Below, in pieces: positions 25,747 through 34,348 of a DNA stretch of 64,000 nucleotides. This DNA is from Pseudomonas sp. IB20 (lineage in GTDB: Bacteria > Pseudomonadota > Gammaproteobacteria > Pseudomonadales > Pseudomonadaceae), in NCBI RefSeq assembly GCF_009707325.1, contig NZ_CP046103.1:5246808-5310807 (forward strand). Direction: 5' to 3'. Every line of letters begins with the position of its first letter. Within the stretch, counting starts at the first letter, position 1. The position numbers and the translations under genes are program-made. The notes under the pieces were generated by a model. That model searched no databases. It was given only the letters and a program-made list of their open reading frames with translations, and was not told the origin of the DNA.

Positions 25747-27672
25747 TTATTGAACGGCTTTACGCGGCGCCATCGGGTCGGCCGGCAAAGTAAAAGAACG
25801 CAGATCAATCGTCGGTGCGCCATCGGCGCCCAGGCGGTGATCCAGAATAAGCAGCTTGGCGTGGGCCAAGCCTTGGCTGAGTTGGCCGAGGTACTGTTCC
25901 AGCACGAAGGCCTGGCCTGCAGCGGCGTAGGCCTTTTGCTCAGCGCTAAAACGCAGGTCGGCCGCTTGGGCACCGGCATTCACTTCGCGCGCGGTGGCCA
26001 ACGCCTGATCGCGCGCGGTGCTGGCTTGCAGCAAGGCTTGGTTGGTCTGTTCGCTGGCGGCGCCGCGCTCGCGGGAGATCAGCGCCTGGGCGCCGATCTG
26101 GGCAGCCTGCACGGCGTGGTAGGCATTGGCGGCGCCGGCCGGTGGGTGAATCGCTTCCACCACCGTGGCTAAAATTTCTACGCCACTGTTGAGTTTCTGC
26201 AAATCCGCCTGCACCGAGCGGCCGATTTCATCGGCCAGTTGGGTGCGTTGCTCACCGAGCAATTCGTCGAGGGTGCGCGAGGCAAAATCGTGAACCAAGA
26301 TACGGCTGGCGGTGCTGCGGATCAGCGTCGGCACATCCGCGCTGTTATAGGTGGCGGCCAGCGCGGCCTGATCAGTCAGGCCAATGCGGTAGACGAAACG
26401 CACGTCCATATTGACGATCTGGAAGCTCTGCTTGTCGCCGCTGCTGCTGGCAATTACCTGGGCTTTGTCATTCACATGGCTGGCGTCCCACAGCCGGTTG
26501 GCGATCAGTGGCGCCGGGCCTTCAGCAGAAACCAGCTCAGGTGGGGAGCCGTCGCTGACGCTGGTGGCCAGTTCATGCACCACGCCATTTTCGATGTTGA
26601 TGACGCGGCCCAACGGCCAGGGCAACCCGGCATGCAAGCCAGGGCCGAACACTTCCACCGGTTTGCCGAAGCGCTCATAAATCCCACGGCCTTGCAGGGG
26701 CACTTCATGCACACCGGTCAGCGCCCAGCCGACCGCCGATACGACCAGCAACACCGGCAGGAAAGCCCTGCGCATGTAGGTAAATGCCCAGATCTGGCGC
26801 AGGTCGATGCCGAAGCGGTTGTGCAATTCGTGCTGCAACGCCAGCAAGGGTCGTGGCGGCCAGCGCAGCAAGTCGGCGATAAAACTTTGCGCCATCAAGC
26901 GCGGTTCGAGGCGCGGCTGGCGTGGGCTGAACAGCGACAGTACGGCCCTGAGCAAAAACTCCACGGCGACCAGCCCGGGCAGCAGGCCGATCAGCACGGC
27001 CAGGCGCAATGGCCAAACAGATTCCGCGCCGGCAAACAGCAGGCAGATCGCACTGACCACCAAACAGGCAATCGCCACCCGGCTCAACTGCGCCAGCTGT
27101 GACGCCTCCGGCCATTGCGCGGCGGTTTCCTGAGCCAGGCGGCGCTCGAACACCAACAAACCAAAGGCCAATGCCAGCCCCAACGCGGCGCCAATACTCG
27201 CCGATTGCCCTACGGCTGCAGCGGGCATCGCCAGGTTCCAGAACTCGATAATGCTGACCAACGCCAGCAACGACCAGCCGCTCAACCACAACACCGGCGC
27301 GCCAATCTGCGCCAGCAGGCCGCTGCCAAAACGTGCGACAAATCGCGCGCACCAGCCGGCGTCTTCAACGGGCGGTTCGATCAACTCAACCGTCGGTTCT
27401 TCCAGCGCCTGGGCCCGCCAATCGGCGACCCACCATGCCGACTGCAGGCCCGCCACCAACACCCACAAGGCCGACGCGCAGTTGATCAGCACCACCGGCC
27501 AGATTGACAGCGGCGCAAACAGGGCGACAAACAACGCCAGCACCCAACCGGAAACGGCCAGCGCCGTCAGGCTGATACCGGCCTGGCGCAATCGACGGGC
27601 ATGAAACAGCCCCTGCTGAAAACGCGGCAGGCCTTCCACCGAAGCGCCGTCAGCCTCTAGATCCACTTGCAT
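25747..27672 (-). CDS. Large SPFH/HflK-like membrane protein
   Basis: The product is a 641-residue protein. The N-terminal 300 residues contain several hydrophobic pairs (ISLTALAVSGWVLALFVALF, LLALVSIIEFWNLAM and others) absent from ordinary HflK. They are followed by LPVLLVVSAVGWALTGV and an SPFH/HflK domain (RGIYERFGKPVEVFGPGLHA), then a coiled coil (RERGAASEQTNQALLQ). ATG 27672 (MQVDLEADG) is preferred; GTG 27693 is an in-frame alternative. First gene of the operon ending in the P-type ATPase. The putative Zur site is 29 bases upstream. Confidence 0.8.
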   Translation of the reverse strand: MQVDLEADGASVEGLPRFQQGLFHARRLRQAGISLTALAVSGWVLALFVALFAPLSIWPVVLINCASALWVLVAGLQSAWWVADWRAQALEEPTVELIEPPVEDAGWCARFVARFGSGLLAQIGAPVLWLSGWSLLALVSIIEFWNLAMPAAAVGQSASIGAALGLALAFGLLVFERRLAQETAAQWPEASQLAQLSRVAIACLVVSAICLLFAGAESVWPLRLAVLIGLLPGLVAVEFLLRAVLSLFSPRQPRLEPRLMAQSFIADLLRWPPRPLLALQHELHNRFGIDLRQIWAFTYMRRAFLPVLLVVSAVGWALTGVHEVPLQGRGIYERFGKPVEVFGPGLHAGLPWPLGRVINIENGVVHELATSVSDGSPPELVSAEGPAPLIANRLWDASHVNDKAQVIASSSGDKQSFQIVNMDVRFVYRIGLTDQAALAATYNSADVPTLIRSTASRILVHDFASRTLDELLGEQRTQLADEIGRSVQADLQKLNSGVEILATVVEAIHPPAGAANAYHAVQAAQIGAQALISRERGAASEQTNQALLQASTARDQALATAREVNAGAQAADLRFSAEQKAYAAAGQAFVLEQYLGQLSQGLAHAKLLILDHRLGADGAPTIDLRSFTLPADPMAPRKAVQ

Positions 27673-27700
27673 CCACTCAACGCCCGCTCGCACACAATTC

Positions 27701-27713
27701 GTTACGATATAAC
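27701..27713. promoter_or_regulatory. Possible degenerate Zur box upstream of the SPFH/ATPase operon
   Basis: GTTACGATATAAC matches the two perfect palindromes at 8864 and 10617 at 11 of 13 positions of GTTATAATATAAC and keeps the GTTA/TAAC ends. Its position just above the first SPFH gene and the metal-transport content of the operon support Zur control. The imperfect symmetry lowers confidence. Confidence 0.5.
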
Positions 27714-27754
27714 ACGCGGCGTGAAATTTTTGTTCGAAAACACCACAAAACCCC

Positions 27755-27843
27755 TGTGGCAGCGGGCTTGCTCGCGATGGCGGTCTGCCGCTTATCGATG
27801 TTTAGTCTGATACACCGCTATCGCGGGCAAGCCCGCTCCCACA
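27755..27843. repeat. REPIN (paired inverted REP sequences)
   Basis: A left REP copy at 27755-27781 (starting TGTGGCAGCGGGCTTGC) and an inverted right copy at 27817-27843 (ending GCCCGCTCCCACA) are separated by about 35 bases. The left copy has several changes from the right. This is the REPIN arrangement typical of P. fluorescens-group genomes. It lies between the divergent SPFH and ynb-like operons. Confidence 0.8.
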
Positions 27844-27975
27844 TTTGTCCTTCATTGCATTCGAGATCGTGACTAACCCCCCAGAAACACGAGCCATCAC
27901 TGGTGTAAGCACGGATAAATCGGCACACTCCAAACAGTTTTTCGCGGGTCCATGGACTAGGAAGCGTCACCTCTC

Positions 27976-28593
27976 ATGATTTCGATCTATCAGCTCAAGC
28001 CGCGTTTTCAAAACCTGCTGCGCCCTCTGGTGCAACGTCTCTACGACAACGGCACCACTGCCAACCAGATCACCGTGCTGGCTGGCTTGGTTTCCTTGTT
28101 GGTCGGCTTGCTGATCGCAGGCTTTGCCCAACACCTCTGGCTGTTTGCGCTGATCCCGCTGTGGATGATCCTGCGCATGGCCCTCAACGCCATTGACGGC
28201 ATGCTCGCCCGCGAATTCGGCCAGCAGTCGCGCCTGGGCGCCTACCTCAATGAACTGTGCGACGTGATCGCCGACAGCGCGCTGATCCTGCCCTTTGCAT
28301 TAATCCCCGGCGTGAGCCTGGCGCCGGTGCTGCTGGTCACGTTGCTGGCGGTGTTCAGCGAATACGCTGGTGTGCTCGGGCCAATGGTCGGTGCGTCGCG
28401 GCGCTACGACGGCCCGATGGGCAAGAGTGATCGCGCGTTTGTACTCGGCGTGTTGGCCACCGGCGTGGCCTTGGGCTGGCTCGGCGCGGGTTGGGTCGAC
28501 ACGGTGATGTGGCTGGTTGCCGCCCTGCTCGCCTACACCTTGGTCAACCGTGTACGCCAAGGCCTTAAAGAAACGACGTCCCCTTCTGCATAA
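27976..28593 (+). CDS. ynbA: CDP-alcohol phosphatidyltransferase (YnbA-like)
   Basis: The product is a 205-residue membrane enzyme that would transfer a phosphatidyl group from a CDP-activated lipid to an alcohol. The family signature is present but changed: N71-A-I-D74-G75-x2-A78-R79-x8-G88-x3-N92-x3-D96. Thus Asn occupies the first and third canonical Asp positions, as I recall for E. coli YnbA. Five or six hydrophobic helices follow. It is first of six tightly spaced genes ending with a CdsA-like enzyme. The acceptor alcohol is unknown, and whether the Asn-variant site is catalytic must be tested. Confidence 0.8.
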   Translation: MISIYQLKPRFQNLLRPLVQRLYDNGTTANQITVLAGLVSLLVGLLIAGFAQHLWLFALIPLWMILRMALNAIDGMLAREFGQQSRLGAYLNELCDVIADSALILPFALIPGVSLAPVLLVTLLAVFSEYAGVLGPMVGASRRYDGPMGKSDRAFVLGVLATGVALGWLGAGWVDTVMWLVAALLAYTLVNRVRQGLKETTSPSA

Positions 28594-28603
28594 GGAATTT
28601 GCG

Positions 28604-30358
28604 ATGCGCGAACAGCAAGAGCACAGCTTCAGTACCCACGATGGCGTCGAGCTTTTCTACCGGCACTGGCCGGCCACCGCGCCGCTTGGCGATGAGCCGC
28701 GCAAGGCGATCCTGCTGTTCCATCGCGGCCACGAGCATTCGGGGCGTATTGCCCACTTGGTCGATGAACTCGACCTGCCGCAGTTCGACTTCTTCGCCTG
28801 GGACGCTCGTGGCCACGGTCAATCCCCCGGCGCACGCGGTGACAGCCCCAGCTTCGCCACCAGTGCCCGCGACGTGCAGACCTTTCGCGACCACATCGGC
28901 GCCACTTACGGCATTGAAGAAGAAAATAGCGCAGTGATCGCCCAAAGCGTCGGCGCAGTGATCGCGGCCACGTGGGTGCACGATTACGCGCCGAAAATCC
29001 GCGCGTTGGTGCTCGCCTCTCCGGCGTTCAAGGTCAAGCTCTACGTGCCGTTCGCACGGCCGGGCCTGGCGTTGATGCGCAAATTTCGCGGCAACTTTTT
29101 CGTCAACAGCTACGTCAAGGCCAAGTTCCTCAGCCATGACCCTGAACGCGTGGCGTCCTACGACAGCGACCCGCTGATCACCAAGGCGATTTCGGTGAAT
29201 GTGCTGCTTGGCCTGTACGAAGCCGCCGACCGCGTTGTAGCCGATGCCCAGGCGATCCAGGTGCCGACCCAACTGCTGATCTCCGGCTCCGACTTTGTGG
29301 TGCACCGCAAACCCCAGCAGCAATTTTTCGACCGCCTCGGCAGCCTGAAAAAAGAACTGCACATCCTGCCCGGCTTCTTCCACGACACCCTCGGCGAGCG
29401 CGACCGCGCCGTGGCCGTGAGCAGCGCCAAGCGCTTTATCCTGCAGAACTTTGCCCACCCGCTGGACCGTGCCGCCCTACTCGACGCCGACAAACTCGGC
29501 GCCACCTGCGCCGAGTCCGAATCCCTCGCCGCGCCGCTGCCGCGCAATTCCCTGCGCGACCTGTACTGGCGCATGACCCGCGCCAGCATGGGCCTGGGCA
29601 AGAACTTGTCGGACGGGGTGAAGCTGGGCTTCGACACCGGCTTCGACTCCGGCAGCACCCTCGACTATGTGTACCGCAACACTCCCACCGGCAAGGGCGG
29701 GTTGGGGCGGATGATCGACACCAACTACCTCAACTCCATCGGCTGGCGCGGCATTCGCCAGCGCAAGTTGAACGTCGAAGAACTGCTGCGCCTGGCCATG
29801 GCCAAGTTGCGCAGCGATGATCGCGAAGTGCGCATTGTCGACATCGCTGCGGGCCACGGCCGCTACATTCTGGAAGCCTTGCAGGGTGTGTCGCCGTTGC
29901 CGGAATCGATCCTGCTGCGCGACTACAGCGACATCAACGTGCGTGACGGTAGCGCACTGATTCGTGAAAAAGGCATGGGGGATATCGCCCAGTTCGTCAA
30001 AGGTGATGCGTTTGATCGCGCGGACCTGGCGGCGCTCGACCCCAAGCCGACCTTGGCGGTGGTGTCCGGCCTGTATGAGTTGTTTGCCGACAACGCCATG
30101 GTCGGCGGCTCGTTGGCCGGCCTTGCCGAAGCCGTGGAGCCCGGCGGCTACCTGGTCTACACCGGCCAGCCGTGGCACCCGCAACTGGAACTGATCGCCC
30201 GCGCGTTGACCAGCCACCGCCAGGGCCAGGCCTGGGTGATGCGCCGACGCAGCCAGGCGGAGATGGATCAACTGGTCGAGGCGGCAGGCTTTCGCAAGAT
30301 CACCCAGCGTGTGGATGAGTGGGGCATTTTCACCGTGTCCCTGGCACAGAAGATCTGA
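28604..30358 (+). CDS. ynbC: Fused alpha/beta hydrolase and SAM methyltransferase (YnbC-like)
   Basis: The product is a 584-residue two-domain cytosolic protein. Residues 1-290 form an alpha/beta hydrolase of the monoglyceride-lipase type, with AWDARGHGQSPG, a nucleophile Ser115 in AQSVG (Ala replacing the first Gly of GxSxG) and the His in GFFHDTLGE. Residues about 340-584 form a class I methyltransferase with SAM motif VDIAAGHGRYIL near 412-423. E. coli YnbC has the same fusion. AAGGAA lies 7 bases before ATG 28604. It probably acts on a lipid made in this operon; the reaction is not known. Confidence 0.85.
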   Translation: MREQQEHSFSTHDGVELFYRHWPATAPLGDEPRKAILLFHRGHEHSGRIAHLVDELDLPQFDFFAWDARGHGQSPGARGDSPSFATSARDVQTFRDHIGATYGIEEENSAVIAQSVGAVIAATWVHDYAPKIRALVLASPAFKVKLYVPFARPGLALMRKFRGNFFVNSYVKAKFLSHDPERVASYDSDPLITKAISVNVLLGLYEAADRVVADAQAIQVPTQLLISGSDFVVHRKPQQQFFDRLGSLKKELHILPGFFHDTLGERDRAVAVSSAKRFILQNFAHPLDRAALLDADKLGATCAESESLAAPLPRNSLRDLYWRMTRASMGLGKNLSDGVKLGFDTGFDSGSTLDYVYRNTPTGKGGLGRMIDTNYLNSIGWRGIRQRKLNVEELLRLAMAKLRSDDREVRIVDIAAGHGRYILEALQGVSPLPESILLRDYSDINVRDGSALIREKGMGDIAQFVKGDAFDRADLAALDPKPTLAVVSGLYELFADNAMVGGSLAGLAEAVEPGGYLVYTGQPWHPQLELIARALTSHRQGQAWVMRRRSQAEMDQLVEAAGFRKITQRVDEWGIFTVSLAQKI

Positions 30359-30360
30359 GC

Positions 30361-31659
30361 ATGCGCGAACCCGGTTTATTGAAACCTGCAGTCCTGTGGC
30401 TGTTGCTGTTGGCACCGCTGTTTTTCAGCACCTACGGCTTCGCCACTTGGGTCACCAGCCAGCGCAGCGACGTCGGCACGCTGGTGTTCGGCTGGGAAAC
30501 CCATATGCCGTTCTGGGCCTGGACCATCGTGCCCTACTGGTCCATCGACCTGCTCTACGGCTTCTCCCTGCTGCTGCCCAATAGCCGCCATGAACTGAAA
30601 CAACACGCGTTGCGCCTGCTGACGGCCCAGGTGATTGCCGTGAGCTGCTTCCTGATCTGGCCGCTGCGCTTCACGTTTGAACGGCCGGAGCTGGATGGCG
30701 TGTTCGGCTGGCTGTTTGCCGTGCTGGCGGGCTTCGACAAGCCGTTCAATCAGGCGCCATCGCTGCACATCGCATTGCTGGTGATCCTGTGGATCATGTA
30801 CCAACGCCACAGCCAAGGCGTTTGGCGCTGGGTGGTCCACGGTTGGTTCGCGTTGATCGGTATTTCGGTGCTGACCACTTATCAACATCACTTTATCGAC
30901 TTACCCACAGGCGCCCTCGCCGGCTGGGTTTGCGTGTGGCTGTGGCCGTTGGAACACCCGAGCCCGCTGCTGAATGCGCGGCTTACGCGGGATAGAAAAC
31001 GCTGGCGGCTAGGCGTGCGCTACGGCCTGGGCGCCTTGGCCTTGGTGATTCTCGCGTTGGTGCTCGGCGGTGGGTGGCTGTGGCTGCTGTGGCCAGCGGT
31101 TTCCCTGGGGTTGGTCAAGGCCAATTACTTCGTACTCGGCGCGCCGGGCTTTCAGAAACGCGCCGACGGCACCCTGACGCCTGCCGCGCGCTGGCTGTAT
31201 GCGCCCTACTTGGCGGCGGCGTGGGTCAACTCGCGCCTGTGGACACGTAAACATCCACAGCCGGACCTGGTTGTGGATAACGTTTGGCTTGGGCGAATCC
31301 CCACGGTGGGTGAGCAAGGTTCATTCAAGGCCATCGTCGATCTGTGCGCCGAATTACCGATTAATCCACAGGGCCGCTCTTATGAATGCGTCCCCGTGCT
31401 GGACCTGATCGCGCCGACACCCGCCGAATGCCTGCAAGCCGCCCAGGCCATTGAACGCCTGCGCGCAAGCGGGCCGTTATTGGTGTGTTGCGCCCTCGGC
31501 TATTCACGCAGCGCCACGGCCGTCGCCGCGTGGCTGCTGCACAGCGGGCGCGCGGCAACGGTGGATGAGGCACTGGCTGTTATTCGTACAGCGCGCACCA
31601 ACGTGGTCCTGCATCCCGCTCACCGTGAAGCTCTGGAGGGTTTAGCCCATGCCCGCTGA
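30361..31659 (+). CDS. ynbD: Fused PAP2-type and dual-specificity phosphatase (YnbD-like)
   Basis: The product is a 432-residue membrane protein. The N-terminal 220 residues hold six hydrophobic helices and a PAP2-like phosphatase site (APSLHIALLVILW near residue 131, and HHFIDLPTGALAG). The C-terminal 140 residues form a dual-specificity phosphatase with catalytic Cys377 in CALGYSRSATAVAAW (the Cx5R loop). The same fusion occurs in E. coli YnbD. It may dephosphorylate a lipid phosphate such as a phosphatidylglycerophosphate-like intermediate. It starts 2 bases after ynbC and overlaps the next gene by 11 bases. Confidence 0.85.
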   Translation: MREPGLLKPAVLWLLLLAPLFFSTYGFATWVTSQRSDVGTLVFGWETHMPFWAWTIVPYWSIDLLYGFSLLLPNSRHELKQHALRLLTAQVIAVSCFLIWPLRFTFERPELDGVFGWLFAVLAGFDKPFNQAPSLHIALLVILWIMYQRHSQGVWRWVVHGWFALIGISVLTTYQHHFIDLPTGALAGWVCVWLWPLEHPSPLLNARLTRDRKRWRLGVRYGLGALALVILALVLGGGWLWLLWPAVSLGLVKANYFVLGAPGFQKRADGTLTPAARWLYAPYLAAAWVNSRLWTRKHPQPDLVVDNVWLGRIPTVGEQGSFKAIVDLCAELPINPQGRSYECVPVLDLIAPTPAECLQAAQAIERLRASGPLLVCCALGYSRSATAVAAWLLHSGRAATVDEALAVIRTARTNVVLHPAHREALEGLAHAR

Positions 31660-32092
31660 TATGGAACTCCAAGTGGTTGCCAGCCTGCTGCGTCGCGGCC
31701 GCTCGCTGGATCAGTTATCCACAGGCCTGACGCTGCTCGGCGTGTTATTCGGCCTGGCCCAACTGCTGTTGGCGAGTATTTCGCCGATCTGCCTGCTGCT
31801 CAGCCTGTGGATGATTACCCTCGGGCTGCTGCAAAAGTACTGGGCGCTGCGGGTAGCCTTCGATGCGGATCTATTCGCCCTGCTGGCGCGTGACACCGAG
31901 CGCACCCCGGACCTCGATCAAGCCCTGCAAACCCTTGGCTTGCAATCGGCCAAACGCGTCGGCCGGCCTTGGATCGAACGCCGTCGCGGCGCCCTCAAAC
32001 TGCTGCGCAAGCAAGCCTGGCTCTTGGGCGCGCAAGTATTGCTGACCCTGGCCGTGATCCTCGCCAGCCCTTGGCTACCTTTCGCCGGATAA
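31649..32092 (+). CDS. Small membrane protein of the ynb-like operon, unknown
   Basis: The product is a 147-residue protein with two adjacent N-terminal hydrophobic segments (LTLLGVLFGLAQLLLASI and CLLLSLWMITLGLLQKYW), a soluble basic middle (RVGRPWIERRRGALKLLRKQ) and a C-terminal hydrophobic helix (LLTLAVILASPWL). No family recognised. It overlaps the ynbD-like stop by 11 bases and precedes the acyltransferase by 9, so it belongs to the lipid operon and may be a scaffold or accessory subunit. Confidence 0.7.
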   Translation: MPADMELQVVASLLRRGRSLDQLSTGLTLLGVLFGLAQLLLASISPICLLLSLWMITLGLLQKYWALRVAFDADLFALLARDTERTPDLDQALQTLGLQSAKRVGRPWIERRRGALKLLRKQAWLLGAQVLLTLAVILASPWLPFAG

Positions 32093-32101
32093 GGAATCCC
32101 C

Positions 32102-32722
32102 ATGTTCGAACCCGTGGTTGCCACCCTGATTACCTCAATGGCCCGCACCGTGACCGGCGCCCGTAGCCTGTGGCTGGGTTGCGCGCCGGTGCCGGTGCAA
32201 CGCATCTATTTTGCCAACCACAGCAGCCACGGCGACTTTGTGCTGGTGTGGGCGTCGTTGCCACAGAACCTGCGCAAATTCACGCGCCCGGTGGCCGGCA
32301 GCGACTACTGGAACAAAAGCGCGCTGCGCCGCTACATCATCAACCGCGTGTTCAACGGCGTGCTGATCGATCGCGAACGCAAAGACCCTGTGGATAACCC
32401 TTTGCAGCCCATGCTCGCCGCGTTGGAAGGCGGTGACTCGTTGATCATCTTCCCCGAGGGCACGCGCAATCTCGAAGACGGCTTGCTGCCCTTCAAGAGC
32501 GGCTTGTATCACCTGGCAAAAAGTTACCCACAGGCCGAACTGATCCCGGTGTGGATCGCCAACCTCAACCGGGTCATGCCCAAGGGCCGGGTCTTGCCGC
32601 TGCCTTTGTTGTGCACCACGAGCTTCGGTGCGCCGCTGCAATTGGAAGACGACGAAGACAAATCCGCCTTCCTCGCCCGCACCCGCGACGCCCTGCTCGC
32701 CCTTGCCCCGGAGCATGTCTGA
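32102..32722 (+). CDS. Lysophospholipid acyltransferase (PlsC-like)
   Basis: The product is a 206-residue glycerolipid acyltransferase. It has the HX4D catalytic motif in NHSSHGDFVLVW and the glycerol-phosphate motif FPEGTRNLEDG, then PVWIANLNRVMPKG. It should transfer an acyl chain to a lysophospholipid or similar lipid at the inner-membrane face. At about 206 residues it is shorter than E. coli PlsC (245), with no clear N-terminal helix pair. Fifth gene of the operon; it overlaps or abuts the CdsA-like gene. Confidence 0.85.
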   Translation: MFEPVVATLITSMARTVTGARSLWLGCAPVPVQRIYFANHSSHGDFVLVWASLPQNLRKFTRPVAGSDYWNKSALRRYIINRVFNGVLIDRERKDPVDNPLQPMLAALEGGDSLIIFPEGTRNLEDGLLPFKSGLYHLAKSYPQAELIPVWIANLNRVMPKGRVLPLPLLCTTSFGAPLQLEDDEDKSAFLARTRDALLALAPEHV

Positions 32723-32723
32723 C

Positions 32724-33656
32724 ATGGATAGCCAAACCCTGATGTTGTTCGGCGGAATCGGCGCCATCCTGGTGCTCGCCTCGCTGATCGGCCTGATCCT
32801 CAAGCTGCGCACCCGTGGCACGCCGAATGCGGTAATCGACAACCTCAACGCCCGCATCAACGCCTGGTGGGTGATGGTGGTGGTGATTGGCATCGCCTTC
32901 TGGCTCGGCACCGGCGCGGTGATCCTGCTGTTCTACGCGGTGTCGTTCTACGCCCTGCGCGAGTTCCTCACCCTCACCCCAACCCGCCGCAGTGACTACC
33001 CGGCGCTGGTGGCCGCGTTCTACCTGGCGTTGCCGCTGCAATACCTGCTGATCTATGCCGACTGGTACGGGCTGTTCTCGATCTTCATCCCGGTGTACCT
33101 GTTCCTGCTGCTGCCGATCCTCGCTTCGCTGGGCGGCGACAGCACACACTTCCTGGAACGCGCATCGAAGGTGCAATGGGGCCTGATGATCGCAGTGTTC
33201 TGCGTGTCGTTCGTACCGGCCCTGCTGACCCTCGACATCCCTGGCTACGAAGGCCGCAACCTGTTGCTGATCGCCTACCTGGTGATCGTGGTGCAACTGT
33301 CGGACGTGCTGCAGTACGTGTGCGGCAAGCTGTTCGGCAAACACAAGATCGCGCCCAACCTGTCACCGTCCAAAACCGTCGAAGGCTTTGTTGGCGGGAT
33401 TCTGCTGTCCTCCCTGATCGGCGCAGCGCTGTGGTGGACCACGCCGTTTAACCCGTGGCAGTCGTTCTTGATCGCGCTGCTGATCAACCTGCTCGGGTTT
33501 GCCGGCGGCATTGTGATGTCAGCCATCAAGCGCGACCGCGGCGTGAAGGATTGGGGGCATATGATCGAAGGGCACGGCGGCATGCTGGATCGGCTGGATT
33601 CAGTGTGTTTTGCCGCGCCGATTTTCTTTCACCTAGTGCGGTACTGGTGGACCTGA
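32724..33656 (+). CDS. ynbB: Phosphatidate cytidylyltransferase (YnbB/CdsA-like)
   Basis: The product is a 310-residue polytopic enzyme making CDP-diacylglycerol from phosphatidate and CTP. The CDS signature is clear: SPSKTVEGFVGG and KRDRGVKDWGHMIEGHGGMLDRLDS. E. coli YnbB is reported to be a CdsA paralogue. In this operon it would supply the CDP-lipid used by the YnbA-like enzyme. ATG 32724 lies 10 bases after GGAG (32710-32713); ATG 32715 is an alternative overlapping the acyltransferase stop. Last gene of the operon. Confidence 0.88.
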   Translation: MDSQTLMLFGGIGAILVLASLIGLILKLRTRGTPNAVIDNLNARINAWWVMVVVIGIAFWLGTGAVILLFYAVSFYALREFLTLTPTRRSDYPALVAAFYLALPLQYLLIYADWYGLFSIFIPVYLFLLLPILASLGGDSTHFLERASKVQWGLMIAVFCVSFVPALLTLDIPGYEGRNLLLIAYLVIVVQLSDVLQYVCGKLFGKHKIAPNLSPSKTVEGFVGGILLSSLIGAALWWTTPFNPWQSFLIALLINLLGFAGGIVMSAIKRDRGVKDWGHMIEGHGGMLDRLDSVCFAAPIFFHLVRYWWT

Positions 33657-33689
33657 GAAATACACCCTCAAGCCCAAAGCGGATCAACT

Positions 33690-33712
33690 GTGGGAGCTGG
33701 CGCCGCTCCCAC
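33690..33712. terminator. REP-derived hairpin after the ynb-like operon
   Basis: Inverted arms GTGGGAGC and GCTCCCAC enclose TGGCGCC and are followed by GGTTGTTTTG. The arm is the same REP head seen elsewhere in the window. Lying between convergent genes, it probably ends transcription. Confidence 0.6.
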
Positions 33713-33738
33713 GGTTGTTTTGCGGTGTTTCCAAGTAT

Positions 33739-34221
33739 TCAGCCTGGCAAATGCCCCAGGGGCAAGGCGCCTGGGGTTTTCACGGTCTGGATCGCGAAGT
33801 TGCTGCGGATATCCCTCACGCCCGGCAGCTTCAGCAGGCTCCCAGTAACAAACCGCTCATACCCACGCAAATCCGGCACCACCACCTGCAATAGAAAATC
33901 CGACTCGCCCGACACTAAAAAAGCCGAGATCACCTCGGGCAACGCCGTCACCGCCTCACGAAACGCATTCGCCTCGGTGTCGTTATGCCGTTCCACCTTC
34001 ACGCCGACAAACACCATCATGCCCAAGCCGACTTCATCGCGATCCAGCGTCGCCTGATAGCCGCGAATCACCCCGGCCTCTTCCAACAGCCGCACGCGCC
34101 GCAAGCAAGGTGAGGCAGACAGGCCGATCTCATCAGCCAGTTGCACATTGCTCAGGCGCCCGTCCCGTTGCAGGGCTTCAAGAATCTTGCGGTCAAAGGC
34201 ATCGAGTTTTAGATTTGGCAT
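33739..34221 (-). CDS. Lrp/AsnC family transcriptional regulator
   Basis: The product is a 160-residue regulator. The N-terminal winged helix is LDAFDRKILEALQRDGRLSN ... GLSASPCLRRVRLLEEAGVI, followed by a RAM ligand-binding domain with GMMVFVGVKVERH and VSGESDFLLQVVVPD. Lrp-type proteins sense amino acids. This gene is divergent from a LysE/RhtB-type exporter gene, 127 bases away, a common regulator/exporter pairing. The start was set at MPNLKLDAFDRK; upstream in-frame sequence is not family-like. Confidence 0.9.
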   Translation of the reverse strand: MPNLKLDAFDRKILEALQRDGRLSNVQLADEIGLSASPCLRRVRLLEEAGVIRGYQATLDRDEVGLGMMVFVGVKVERHNDTEANAFREAVTALPEVISAFLVSGESDFLLQVVVPDLRGYERFVTGSLLKLPGVRDIRSNFAIQTVKTPGALPLGHLPG

Positions 34222-34348
34222 AAATGAATGGTCGCTGGCTTTATAAGTGGCAGATAGTGCCAAGACTAGACGCTTTTCTAGCTGACTACGCAAGCACCTG
34301 CCTCGCCCTCCCGCCCTAGAATTAGCCGACAATTGAAGGGGGTGAAAC

